A DNA stretch of 64,000 bases from Maribacter forsetii DSM 18668 (GTDB lineage: Bacteria; Bacteroidota; Bacteroidia; Flavobacteriales; Flavobacteriaceae): contig NZ_JQLH01000001.1 of NCBI RefSeq assembly GCF_000744105.1, positions 1 to 64,000 on the forward strand. Reading direction: 5' to 3'. The notes beneath the pieces were generated by a model, which searched no databases, was not told the origin of the DNA, and was given only the letters and a program-made list of their open reading frames with translations. Below, in pieces: positions 8,904 to 16,350 of this stretch; position 1 is the first letter of the stretch, and every line of letters begins with the position of its first letter. Position numbers and translations under genes: made by a program.

Positions 8904-10004
8904 TTAATCTCCATCAGTATCGTTAAAAGTTACTACAATATTAGCCGCACTTGACAAATCTGTTTTAAGCAAACCTATAATGGTTTGCAGATCTGTTCTA
9001 AGGGTTTCAAGAGCCGTAACATCGGACACCAAAACATCTTCAATAGCGCCATCCATAGCTTCTAAATCGCTCATAGCCACAACAAAGGCTTCTTGCAATG
9101 CGGTATCGATTTCAGGTCGGTTTAAAACTTCTAAAATATAATCTTCTAACCCAAAACCTGATTGGCCTTCATACTCACCCAAATAACTATTATACAATGT
9201 ATTTAGGTTTACGATCAAGGCTTCTTTACTGGTTCTGCTCCTATACGCTTCAAAATAGGTTACAGCATCTGTTTCAGCATTTAGCGCTTCTTCTATTTTA
9301 GTGCCTTTCATGCCTTCTAACGAAGCAATAATTGCATTGACCACTTGGTTCTGGCTTCCATTTACGCCAGTCTCTAAATTGCTTTTAAAGCTAGGTTCTA
9401 CCCCTTCCCAAAAGGTTTGTAAAAAGGCGGCTTGTTCCGCTAAATTCTCTATTAATGCCAACAAGTACTGCATACGTCTTTCGGCATGTTCAGCTGTGGT
9501 CAACTCAGCAAGTACAACGGCGTTGGTATCATGAAACAACAAATATTCAATAGCACTGTACCCTTTTGTATTTGCCCCTACACTTGATACAAAATCACTG
9601 TTCAATGTTTCTTCGCCTGCAATATTCTCTTCCAATGCCTCATCATTTGTAGGCCATTGATTAATTCTGGTATGTATAAACGAGCTCTGAATGGCACCTA
9701 GGTTAAATACTTCATTACTCTTCCAGTTTAAAAAAGCGGTTTTCCAAGCATTTTGCAACGCCACTAGCTCAGTTTCCGTAATATTAGCTTCAAAGGCTAA
9801 ACTTTGAGTTACCAAATTATTCAAAACTGCCACATGTGCCGCCTGGTTTACCTCTATCTGATAATCGTATAAATTGGATACCTGTAGGCTACGACCTTCT
9901 TCTACAGGTAACAATGCTGGTTCATCAATAGTTACACCATCATCATTGCCGCAAGAAATTATGAACAATACCACAACTACATATAAAATTGTCTTTTTCA
10001 TCAT
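8904..10004 (-). CDS. Imelysin-family lipoprotein (second of two)
   Basis: The protein is 366 aa. A lipoprotein signal ends FIISCGNDD. The body is the all-helical imelysin (M75/IrpA-like) domain, recognisable from WKTAFLNWKSNEVFNLG, HTRINQWPTND and KGYSAIEYLLF. The usual GxHxxE motif reads G-Y-S-A-I-E here: the histidine is replaced by serine. Imelysin proteins are periplasmic or surface iron/heme-uptake accessories with no proven peptidase activity. It starts one base after the stop of the di-heme gene, so it is the last gene of the operon. It may be a diverged duplicate of 11511-12674. Confidence 0.85.
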   Translation of the reverse strand: MMKKTILYVVVVLFIISCGNDDGVTIDEPALLPVEEGRSLQVSNLYDYQIEVNQAAHVAVLNNLVTQSLAFEANITETELVALQNAWKTAFLNWKSNEVFNLGAIQSSFIHTRINQWPTNDEALEENIAGEETLNSDFVSSVGANTKGYSAIEYLLFHDTNAVVLAELTTAEHAERRMQYLLALIENLAEQAAFLQTFWEGVEPSFKSNLETGVNGSQNQVVNAIIASLEGMKGTKIEEALNAETDAVTYFEAYRSRTSKEALIVNLNTLYNSYLGEYEGQSGFGLEDYILEVLNRPEIDTALQEAFVVAMSDLEAMDGAIEDVLVSDVTALETLRTDLQTIIGLLKTDLSSAANIVVTFNDTDGD

Positions 10005-10005
10005 C

Positions 10006-11415
10006 TTAAAGTGTATTCAAAAACTGAATAATTTTGTTTCTTTCTTCTATAGAAAGCTTCTTAAATTTTTCTTTTGAAGCTAAAGCTTCCCCACCATGCC
10101 ATAATATGGCCTCTTCTATATTTCTGGCCCTACCGTCATGCAATAGATTGGTATGGCCGTTTACTGTTTCAATTAATCCTATACCCCACAATGGTGGTGT
10201 TCTCCATTCATTGCCATTAGCATCAAAATCGGGCAGACCGTCCGCTAGCCCATCTCCCATATCATGCAACAACATATCAGTATAAGGGCGAATGGTCTGG
10301 TGTGCCAATGCCTCTATTTCATAAGCACCCGTCTCCAATTTTGGTATGTGGCATTTAGCACAGTCTATACTTACAAACAACTCTTTACCCTCTAACACAT
10401 TTTGATCATCTACATCTCTTCTTTCTGGTACGGATAGCGATGCAGCATAAAAAGTGACGTTTTCTAAGTTATCATCGGGAATTTCCGGTGTTCCACCATT
10501 TGGGTAATCATCACAATCTAAAGGATCAGGACAGTTTTCATTAGGAAATAGAGATGACGTTATACCCAAGTCGCCAGAAAATGCAGCGGCTACTTGTTGT
10601 TTAATGTTAGGTTGATTGGCTTTCCAACCAAAACGACCTATGACCCGGGTACCCGTTTCAACATCGTAGACCATATTGGTTTTACCGGAAATACCATCAC
10701 CATCGGCATCATTAGGATCAGCATAGCTCAACAAAGTTGCTTCTGGTATAGCATCTAAAAGACCCAAGCCTATCATTTGATTGGCCACTCTGGGCGATAT
10801 TCTCGTAGCTGCACTTAAACCCCCATAACTTAGACCGGTAAACGAATATTCCGGCACCTGTAAAGATATTTCCGTACCGTCGGCATAGCTTTCGATCAAT
10901 GGTGTATAGGTGATAATAATAGTACCTTCTTTATCTACACTTAAAATAGAATTGTCTTGAAATTGCGTGCCGTAAATGGGATCGCCTATATTTTCTCCAT
11001 TTTCAGTGGTTTGCAAAAGACCCAAACGCAGCAAAAGACCACTAGAAAACTCACCGTCATACTCCGGCGGTCTTCCCCTACCATCTTTAAAATGGCAACC
11101 AGAGCAATTTCTTGCATTAAAAAAAGGACCTAGACCATCTCTAGCGGTGGTAGACGCCGGTGCAGTAACCCAACTCTGGTTGAAAAGCGAGTTGCCCACC
11201 CCAAAGGTTACACGCTCATCAAACGTTAGATCTGGGGAAGCAAAACCAAACGCTTCCGCAGAAAAATTAGAAGATGAAGTGGTGCCGCCAGAAAGCTCTT
11301 CACCTTCTTCTGCCATTAAGGGAACAATTACCTCATCTTTACCACAAGAGGTAACCATAATTACCAGCAGACATAAAATCGTTATTGAAATTCTGTTCAT
11401 TTTATATAACAACAA
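10006..11415 (-). CDS. Di-heme oxidoreductase lipoprotein (DUF1111, thiol-oxidoreductase-like)
   Basis: The protein is 469 aa with a lipoprotein signal (VIMVTSCGKDE). Two c-type heme sites are visible: NCSGCHFKDGRGRPP near residue 105 and DCAKCHIPKLET near 353. Also present are the family blocks GLGLLDAIPE, GRFGWKANQPN, PPLWGIGL and HDGRARNIEEAILWHGGEA. Members are exported di-heme cytochromes of the MauG/CcpA relatives. In Bacteroidota they are commonly sandwiched with imelysin genes, as here, and thought to work in iron or heme acquisition. The substrate is unknown. It is the middle gene of the operon, 95 nt after the first imelysin gene, with a strong hairpin in that gap. Confidence 0.9.
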   Translation of the reverse strand: MLLYKMNRISITILCLLVIMVTSCGKDEVIVPLMAEEGEELSGGTTSSSNFSAEAFGFASPDLTFDERVTFGVGNSLFNQSWVTAPASTTARDGLGPFFNARNCSGCHFKDGRGRPPEYDGEFSSGLLLRLGLLQTTENGENIGDPIYGTQFQDNSILSVDKEGTIIITYTPLIESYADGTEISLQVPEYSFTGLSYGGLSAATRISPRVANQMIGLGLLDAIPEATLLSYADPNDADGDGISGKTNMVYDVETGTRVIGRFGWKANQPNIKQQVAAAFSGDLGITSSLFPNENCPDPLDCDDYPNGGTPEIPDDNLENVTFYAASLSVPERRDVDDQNVLEGKELFVSIDCAKCHIPKLETGAYEIEALAHQTIRPYTDMLLHDMGDGLADGLPDFDANGNEWRTPPLWGIGLIETVNGHTNLLHDGRARNIEEAILWHGGEALASKEKFKKLSIEERNKIIQFLNTL

Positions 11416-11443
11416 AACTGGATTTTAAAAAATCCAGTTTTAA
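11414..11443 (-). terminator. Hairpin between the first imelysin gene and the di-heme gene
   Basis: A near-perfect inverted repeat: AAAACTGGATTTT pairs with AAATCCAGTTTT around a short A-rich loop. On the minus strand it lies just before the di-heme ATG and is followed by a short T tract. It could be a partial terminator that lowers expression of the downstream genes, or a processing/stability hairpin. Confidence 0.6.
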
Positions 11444-11510
11444 TTTACAATTTTCTTATATAGGACAGCTTATCACAACCCTAGGTATAATTGGCATTTA
11501 GCCATAATTT

Positions 11511-12674
11511 TTAATCAATATCAAGTGCAACTTTAGCTTCTAAAAGCTTGTCACCAAAAGCTACCAACGCTTGTACAGCTGTTTGTACCTTTGCACCTTC
11601 TACGCTAGACTCGCCATCAACGATCGCTAAATCAAAAGGATCTAATGTTGCATCAACATCAGTAACCGCAGTTGCCAATAAAGCATCTAATTCTGCTGCA
11701 AGATCCGCATCGGCCTCTTCAATCAAATCTTGTAAAGAGTTCCCATTTACACTACCGTAAACTCCAGTGTATACATTTACGATACCTGCCAAATTCAATC
11801 TAATATCTCTATCAGTATTATCGCTAAAACATGAGTGCTCATCTTCTTGATCTTGGTTCTGTAAGGCTACCGCCATACGCTCAATAGCCAGCTCGCTTCT
11901 AGAAAGCTCAGCAATACTACTGATCATGTTATCTAAAGCTTCATCTTCATCTAAAGCCAAGAAGGTTGTTCTATAGTCACCGCTCCACTCATCTATAATA
12001 ATTTGTAAGTGATCGGTCAACAAATCTGCAACTATCGCCAAATATGCTCTTCTACGATCTTGGTTGGCAGCCGTACCACCATCTACGAAATCAGTATATG
12101 TTCTTTGACCTGCTAAATTCTCTGATGGTGCCGTAAGATCTTGACCCCAAAGTAAAAATTCAATGGCATGGTAACCAATAGCAACATTTTCTTCACCGCC
12201 AATACCGTTTTCACCAGTTAGGCCTTCTTTAGTCAATGTTGGAAAATCTGCAAGGTTGTTGATAATACCGGCATCAACATCTCCTTCAACATAATCTATA
12301 TATGCTTCGTCTAAAGGCCAAGAGTTTAAATACCCTTCAATTTCTTCGGTATCGCCCGTGTCTATAGGTCCGTTTGCAAAACGAAAAGCCTCTGAAGGAC
12401 CATAGCTTTCCCTTGACGTTAACCAAGCTTCTTTGGCAGCGTTAAAATTATCTTCTGTTGGTGTTGCTACAAAAAGGTCAATAGCGACTTTCAATGCTTC
12501 TGCATCTACCATGGCAGCTTGATAATTGGCCAATACCAAATCTGCATAATTTTCTATTACCGCTGATGACTCGATAGAATCGTCTATCACGACTTCTGAT
12601 GTTGAATCATCATCTGATGAACAACCTATTAATGTTAGACCGATAAAACCTACAGCCAGAATAACTCTTTTCAT
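11511..12674 (-). CDS. Imelysin-family lipoprotein (IrpA-like, first gene of operon)
   Basis: The protein is 387 aa. A lipoprotein signal ends LIGCSSDDDS. The imelysin domain has AAKEAWLTSRESYGPSEAFRF, DEAYIDYVEGDVDAG, the intact GxHxxE motif in GYHAIEFLLWGQDL (around residue 168) and WSGDYRTTFL. IrpA-like imelysins are iron-regulated exported proteins used in iron/heme uptake. It is the first gene of imelysin - di-heme - imelysin. A palindromic AT-rich site just upstream suggests Fur-type control (inference). Confidence 0.9.
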   Translation of the reverse strand: MKRVILAVGFIGLTLIGCSSDDDSTSEVVIDDSIESSAVIENYADLVLANYQAAMVDAEALKVAIDLFVATPTEDNFNAAKEAWLTSRESYGPSEAFRFANGPIDTGDTEEIEGYLNSWPLDEAYIDYVEGDVDAGIINNLADFPTLTKEGLTGENGIGGEENVAIGYHAIEFLLWGQDLTAPSENLAGQRTYTDFVDGGTAANQDRRRAYLAIVADLLTDHLQIIIDEWSGDYRTTFLALDEDEALDNMISSIAELSRSELAIERMAVALQNQDQEDEHSCFSDNTDRDIRLNLAGIVNVYTGVYGSVNGNSLQDLIEEADADLAAELDALLATAVTDVDATLDPFDLAIVDGESSVEGAKVQTAVQALVAFGDKLLEAKVALDID

Positions 12675-12681
12675 TATATTT

Positions 12682-12718
12682 TATTTAGATTTATTTTAAA
12701 TAGACGCCAAATCTAAAT
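12682..12718 (-). promoter_or_regulatory. Candidate iron-type operator before the imelysin operon
   Basis: ATTTAGATTT (12683-12692) and AAATCTAAAT (12709-12718) form a perfect 10-bp inverted repeat with a 16-nt spacer, starting 9 nt upstream of the imelysin ATG. A shorter overlapping palindrome, TATTTA...TAAATA (12682-12702), fits the size of a Fur-like box. The iron link is inferred from the gene content. Confidence 0.4.
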
Positions 12719-12891
12719 CATCACAAAGACATGAACAAGTTATTTTTAATTATTCTAAATTAACATAAGAAATTTAACATTTGGTCTTAGTACTGCAATT
12801 TCTAATAAGAAAAGGAGCTGTATAGGTAATTAAATAATGTCTTTTTAATAATTTGGTCTTACCAAAACACATCACATAAAACAAGGGTATC

Positions 12892-13932
12892 ATGCACAAG
12901 CTTCTTTTTACCATTTTCATTTTTTTCTCTCTCACTTTTGCGATTGCCCAAAACAGCTTTAAAGATGTATTTTCAAACACCATAAGACCATCAAAAGACA
13001 ACATACGTATTGAATTTCAAGACGCTAGAAATAACAAAACCTTTTTGCCTATTTCTGTACTAAAAGGAAAGAACGAAGGACCTGTATTTACCATTGTAGC
13101 CGGTGTACACGGGTTTGAATATCCACCAATTGTTGGTGTACAAGAGCTGTTAAGCGAAATTGATGTCGATAAATTAAACGGCACCGTGATCATTATACCT
13201 ATTGCAAATACCAGTTCGTTTTTTTCGAGAACTTCTATTGTAAATCCGCATGATCAAGTAAATTTAAATGGTGCCTTTCCCGGAAAATCTACGGGTAGCG
13301 TTTCCCAAAAAATTGCGGATTTTATTACTACGACCATCATACCTGTAAGCGATGTTTTTATAGATATACACGGTGGTGGGGTCAATGAAGATTTGATTCC
13401 GTTTGCACTTTTTTACGATAACCCTAATTATCCAGAACAAACCAAAAAAGCCAGGGAACTGACTGAGAACAGCGGATTTGAATATATAGTTTCATATCCC
13501 TTCTCTTTAAGGGATGATGAACCTGCAAAATATGTTTTTAAGCAAGCCTCACAAGATGGTAAAATAGCCTTGAGCTTTGAAAGTGGCAAATTGGGCAATG
13601 TACAGGAAGATGCGGTTAGCTTAATAAAAAATGGAGTCTATAATATGCTTGACAATATGGATATGTATGATAACGGAACCGGACCACATACCAACCTTAT
13701 TCAGCTCAACAACCAAACCTATTTAAGCGCTACCGAAACAGGACTTTTTTACAGCGACCTTAATGCGGGAGATACCGTTAAAGAAGGGGATGTTGTAGGT
13801 TATATCACCAATGAATTTGGGAAGAAACTTAAGGAGTACAAAGCACATACATCGGGTATTATATTGTACAAAATCTCTACCCCGCCCGTTAATATTGATG
13901 ATACTTTAATGTGTATTAGTAAGCGTTTGTAG
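12892..13932 (+). CDS. Exported AstE/AspA-type zinc carboxypeptidase-like protein
   Basis: The protein is 346 aa. An N-terminal signal peptide (LLFTIFIFFSLTFAIAQ) is followed by the succinylglutamate desuccinylase/aspartoacylase fold. The zinc-binding motif is GVHGFEYPP (His and Glu near residues 83-86), then NLNGAFPG, and the second zinc His is in DIHGGG near 160. A C-terminal beta-rich domain contains GDTVKEGDVVGYITNEFG, a biotinyl/lipoyl-like hairpin common in this family. It probably hydrolyses an N-acyl or amide bond outside the cytoplasm. Transcribed divergently from the imelysin operon. Confidence 0.85.
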   Translation: MHKLLFTIFIFFSLTFAIAQNSFKDVFSNTIRPSKDNIRIEFQDARNNKTFLPISVLKGKNEGPVFTIVAGVHGFEYPPIVGVQELLSEIDVDKLNGTVIIIPIANTSSFFSRTSIVNPHDQVNLNGAFPGKSTGSVSQKIADFITTTIIPVSDVFIDIHGGGVNEDLIPFALFYDNPNYPEQTKKARELTENSGFEYIVSYPFSLRDDEPAKYVFKQASQDGKIALSFESGKLGNVQEDAVSLIKNGVYNMLDNMDMYDNGTGPHTNLIQLNNQTYLSATETGLFYSDLNAGDTVKEGDVVGYITNEFGKKLKEYKAHTSGIILYKISTPPVNIDDTLMCISKRL

Positions 13933-13980
13933 GTGATCTGCTGTAGCTGGTGAGCTTCCCTAATGCATTCGGGACGCTCT
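13931..13980 (-). repeat. tRNA-like module, diverged partial copy (U0)
   Basis: On the minus strand AGAGCG is followed by an imperfect copy of the palindrome (TCCCGAATGCATTAGGGA), then AGCTCACC and a diverged T-arm region. It is the outermost and most degraded member of the array. Confidence 0.6.
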
Positions 13981-14038
13981 AAACCAAATGACTCCCTAAT
14001 TAAAACCAAAAAAAGCTCCAAAAAATGGAAGCTTTGCG

Positions 14039-14087
14039 TGGAGAAGATTAGAACCGGTGACCTTCCCGAAAGCTTTCGGGACGCTCT
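14039..14087 (-). repeat. tRNA-like 3' module U1
   Basis: Minus strand: AGAGCG, the palindrome TCCCGAAAGCTTTCGGGA, AGGTCACCGGTTC, then a T-arm with a 5-nt deletion and the end TTCTCCA. A terminator-like hairpin follows at 14014-14034. The stop codon of the GIY-YIG gene (14086-14088) overlaps its AGAGCG end. Confidence 0.8.
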
Positions 14088-14346
14088 ATTCTAAATTCGA
14101 TTTTGAAATCAAATATTCAATATACTTTCGACTTTTCTTCTTTTTAATTGAAAATTCTAAAGACATAGCATCAGCTCTAGTCTCATGTTCACGTTTCCAT
14201 TTCAATTCCCAATCTTTTGCTTTTTTTGTATATGTAGAGCCGTTACCATTATTGTGCCGTATAAGTCTCTCATTAATATCTTCTGTACTACCAATATAGT
14301 AACGGTCTAAAGTCTGACTATAAATAATGTATGTAGTAAATGACAT
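14086..14346 (-). CDS. Small GIY-YIG nuclease embedded in the tRNA-like array
   Basis: From the ATG at 14346 the protein is 86 aa and is a single GIY-YIG domain: YIIY at residues 6-9, YYIGST at 16-21, then NERLIRHNNG and the Glu in MSLEFSIKKKKS. It is the stand-alone URI/YhbQ-type domain with no DNA-binding extension. A longer frame upstream to 14457 exists, but its first 37 codons are translated tRNA-like repeat, so I chose the internal start. Such enzymes cut DNA; here it may serve mobility or rearrangement of the repeats around it (inference). It lies between modules U1 and U2, about 20 nt downstream of U2's terminator. Confidence 0.8.
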   Translation of the reverse strand: MSFTTYIIYSQTLDRYYIGSTEDINERLIRHNNGNGSTYTKKAKDWELKWKREHETRADAMSLEFSIKKKKSRKYIEYLISKSNLE

Positions 14347-14364
14347 TTCTAAAAATAAACAAAT

Positions 14365-14393
14365 AAAAAAGACTTCCATTTTGGAAGCCTTTT
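14365..14393 (-). terminator. Terminator after module U2
   Basis: Minus strand: GGCTTCC-AAAA-TGGAAGTC followed by a T run. It directly follows the TTCTCCA end of U2 and precedes the GIY-YIG start. Confidence 0.65.
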
Positions 14394-14396
14394 GTG

Positions 14397-14450
14397 TGGA
14401 GAATACCGGATTCGAACCGGTGACCTTCCCGAAAGCCTTCGGGACGCTCT
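14397..14450 (-). repeat. tRNA-like 3' module U2
   Basis: Minus strand: AGAGCG, the palindrome (TCCCGAAGGCTTTCGGGA), AGGTCACCGG, then the T-loop TTCGAAT and CCGGTATTCTCCA, identical to the 3' part of the tRNA-Ala at 14776-14849. The 5' acceptor strand and most of the D-arm are missing. Confidence 0.85.
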
Positions 14451-14481
14451 TAACCAAATTAACATCATCAAATTAAAACCA

Positions 14482-14511
14482 AAAAAAAGACTCCCATGAC
14501 TGGAAGTCTTA
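14482..14511 (-). terminator. Terminator after module U3
   Basis: Minus strand: GACTTCC-AGTCAT-GGGAGTC, then a run of at least eight T. An equivalent hairpin follows U4 at 14602-14630. Confidence 0.65.
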
Positions 14512-14515
14512 TACG

Positions 14516-14569
14516 TGGAGAATACCGGATTCGAACCGGTGACCTTCCCGAAAGCTTTCGGGACGCTCT
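14516..14569 (-). repeat. tRNA-like 3' module U3
   Basis: Same structure as U2, with the fully symmetric palindrome TCCCGAAAGCTTTCGGGA in place of the anticodon arm. The T-arm and TATTCTCCA end are identical to the real tRNA-Ala. Confidence 0.85.
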
Positions 14570-14634
14570 TAACCAAATTAACATCATCAAATTAAAACCA
14601 AAAAAAAGACTCCCATGACTGGAAGCCTTATACG

Positions 14635-14688
14635 TGGAGAATACCGGATTCGAACCGGTGACCTTCCCGAAAGCATTCGGGACGCTCT
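14635..14688 (-). repeat. tRNA-like 3' module U4
   Basis: Same structure as U3, with the palindrome centre changed to TCCCGAATGCTTTCGGGA. It is the module nearest the intact tRNA-Ala on its 3' side. Confidence 0.85.
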
Positions 14689-14747
14689 ATTCTTTTAATA
14701 TCTGATCAATTTAATACGATAAATAATCGCCTAATGACTATAAATAA

Positions 14748-14773
14748 AAAAAGCTTCCAAAATGGAAGCTTTA
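14748..14773 (-). terminator. Terminator of tRNA-Ala
   Basis: Minus strand: AAAGCTTCC-ATTT-TGGAAGCTTT followed by a T run, starting 2 nt after the tRNA discriminator base. Confidence 0.75.
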
Positions 14774-14775
14774 AG

Positions 14776-14849
14776 TGGAGAATACCGGATTCGAACCGGT
14801 GACCTCTTGCCTGCCAGGCAAGCGCTCTAGCCAACTGAGCTAATCCCCC
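14776..14849 (-). tRNA. tRNA-Ala (anticodon GGC)
   Basis: A 74-nt complete cloverleaf on the minus strand. The acceptor stem GGGGGAT pairs with ATTCTCC. The D-arm is GCTCAGTTGGCTAGAGC. The anticodon stem CTTGC/GCAAG holds the loop CTGGCAG, giving anticodon GGC. The T-arm is CCGG-TTCGAAT-CCGG. The third base pair is G3-U70, the alanine identity element, which settles the assignment. A73 is present and CCA is not encoded, as usual in many Bacteroidota. Its 3' half is the parent sequence of modules U1-U4. Confidence 0.95.
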
Positions 14850-14883
14850 TTATATTACCATTTTTTCTTAAAACACCAAAAAC

Positions 14884-14912
14884 GACCTTCCCGAATGCCT
14901 TCGGGACGCTCT
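14884..14912 (-). repeat. Short palindrome module upstream of tRNA-Ala (U5)
   Basis: Minus strand: AGAGCG, TCCCGAAGGCATTCGGGA, AGGTC, after which similarity to the tRNA stops. It shows that AGAGCG-palindrome-AGGTC can occur without the T-arm and may be the core mobile unit. Confidence 0.7.
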
Positions 14913-14986
14913 AGCAAACAGAATAAATCCCTCAATTTTTAAGCAGCTCAAAGAAAACCTATTTTAACAAGCCATCAAAGTACTAC

Positions 14987-15784
14987 TTAATCTTTCTTTA
15001 CGCTAAGCACCAATACCGGTACTGGGGCATAAAACTCTGTTTTTGAAATTGTACTCTTTTCCCATAATTTTTTGAAAAAACCACGTTTTCTTCTAAAAAC
15101 ACATAGTAAATCGGGGTGTTTTGCTTGAAAATGCTCTAAAACACCATGATAGGTAGTTGAGTTTTCTGTAAAGGTCAATTGAGAACTTATGTCCATCAAC
15201 GCCGTATTTATCTTTAGATCGTCATCTGAATATCCTGGTGTTTTCACCATCAATAAATTCACGTTTGCATTATGCTTTTTCTGAATTTCAATTAACGGAT
15301 CAAGAATTCTCTTTCTTCTTAGAATACCAGATTTAAAAGCTACTAATATATTTTCAAACGATTTGTATGTTGTTCCTTTTGGTACGATTAACGTTGGTAT
15401 GTTCGTTCTTTTAATAATGGCTCCTGATGTTTGTCCTAAATAATTCGCTTCTTGAATGTCATTACTTCTAGGTGCCAAAACAATAAGATCAATTCCAATT
15501 CCTTTATCAATTTCTTTAAGTCCGTCTTTTAGATCACCGTTAAAGCTTGCTATTTTTATAGATACTTCTTTTGTATCTACGGTTCCTATAATTTCTTTTA
15601 ATCTTTCCTTCGAATTTTCGGCTACCTTTAGTGTTACATTGGTAAGTGTTCCTGTTTTTCCACTGACATTAAAAACCTCCATTACATATATTTCAGCACC
15701 AAAGTCTTTTGCAAAATCTACTGCATATTGTAATGTTTGATTCGCATTTGAGGAGGTCCCGATCGGAACAAGAATATTCATCAT
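14987..15784 (-). CDS. Universal stress protein, two UspA domains
   Basis: The protein is 265 aa. The first UspA domain begins MNILVPIGTSSNANQTLQYA and ends with the nucleotide-loop-like GQTSGAIIKRTNIPTLIVP (about residues 115-135). The second half is a weaker UspA repeat beginning ENILVAFKSG and ending FYAPVPVLVLS. Tandem UspA proteins bind ATP or act as stress-response sensors in the cytoplasm. Divergent from the GNAT gene, with 53 nt between the start codons. Confidence 0.85.
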   Translation of the reverse strand: MMNILVPIGTSSNANQTLQYAVDFAKDFGAEIYVMEVFNVSGKTGTLTNVTLKVAENSKERLKEIIGTVDTKEVSIKIASFNGDLKDGLKEIDKGIGIDLIVLAPRSNDIQEANYLGQTSGAIIKRTNIPTLIVPKGTTYKSFENILVAFKSGILRRKRILDPLIEIQKKHNANVNLLMVKTPGYSDDDLKINTALMDISSQLTFTENSTTYHGVLEHFQAKHPDLLCVFRRKRGFFKKLWEKSTISKTEFYAPVPVLVLSVKKD

Positions 15785-15837
15785 GATAAAAAGTATTGAT
15801 TATAACTCTAAATTTACAATTTAATTAAATTCATTGT

Positions 15838-16338
15838 ATGATAGCATCGGCAAAGATATCGCAAATACCTGAAATTCTTCTCATGACAGATGCATGTAGA
15901 ATTGCTATGGAAGCCAATAGTATTTACCAGTGGACTACCGAATACCCTTCTAAGCAGGCATTTGAAAATGATATAGAACGCAATGAACTTTATGTACTTC
16001 AGCTTGATAACGAAATAGTTGGTTGTATTGTTGTTTCCCTTTTTATGGATGAAGAATATAAATCTGTTGATTGGCTCACCCAAAACACAAAGAACTACTA
16101 CATTCATCGTCTTGCGGTGCACCCTAAACATCAAGGTAAAGGTTTTGCTCAGCGTTTAATGGATTTTGGAGAAAACTTTGCCAGAGAAAATAATGCCCTA
16201 TCGGTTAGGTTGGATACCTTTAGCCAAAACAAAAGAAATCAGAAATTTTACGAGCAACGTGGGTATACCAAATTAGGAGATATCTTTTTTCCAAAACAAA
16301 GCGACCACCCCTTTCATTGCTACGAACTTGTACTATAG
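15838..16338 (+). CDS. GNAT-family N-acetyltransferase
   Basis: The protein is 166 aa with the usual GNAT order: an N-terminal helix pair, a central sheet (YVLQLDNEIVGCIVVSLF), then the acetyl-CoA motif A in IHRLAVHPKHQGKGFAQRLM (the Q/R-x-x-G-x-G/A pattern near residues 97-109). The C-terminal part is VRLDTFSQNKRNQKFYEQRG followed by YTKLGD. The substrate cannot be read from the sequence. The MATE gene starts 12 nt downstream, so the two probably share a transcript. Confidence 0.85.
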   Translation: MIASAKISQIPEILLMTDACRIAMEANSIYQWTTEYPSKQAFENDIERNELYVLQLDNEIVGCIVVSLFMDEEYKSVDWLTQNTKNYYIHRLAVHPKHQGKGFAQRLMDFGENFARENNALSVRLDTFSQNKRNQKFYEQRGYTKLGDIFFPKQSDHPFHCYELVL

Positions 16339-16350
16339 AAAACCCATTTT

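Larger units (their letters stand above)
14397..14690 (-). repeat. 119-bp tandem repeat carrying modules U2-U4
   Basis: Modules U2, U3 and U4 start exactly 119 bp apart (14397, 14516, 14635). The inter-module spacers between U2-U3 and U3-U4, including an 8-A run and a terminator hairpin, are almost identical; one base differs in the hairpin stem (AGTCTT against AGCCTT). This points to recent tandem duplication of a whole module plus terminator. Confidence 0.85.

Noticed and set aside
10976..11428. A 150-codon plus-strand frame
   Set aside because: Antisense to the di-heme oxidoreductase, whose heme motifs are clear on the other strand.
14349..14576. A 75-codon minus-strand frame across modules U2 and U3
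   Set aside because: It only translates the tRNA-like repeats and their spacers; no protein domain.
14397..14690. CRISPR array
   Set aside because: The units are 119 bp, the spacers are identical copies and no cas gene is nearby; these are tandem tRNA-like modules.
15814..16134. A 106-codon minus-strand frame
   Set aside because: Antisense to the GNAT gene and rich in Ile/Phe/Lys without any domain.
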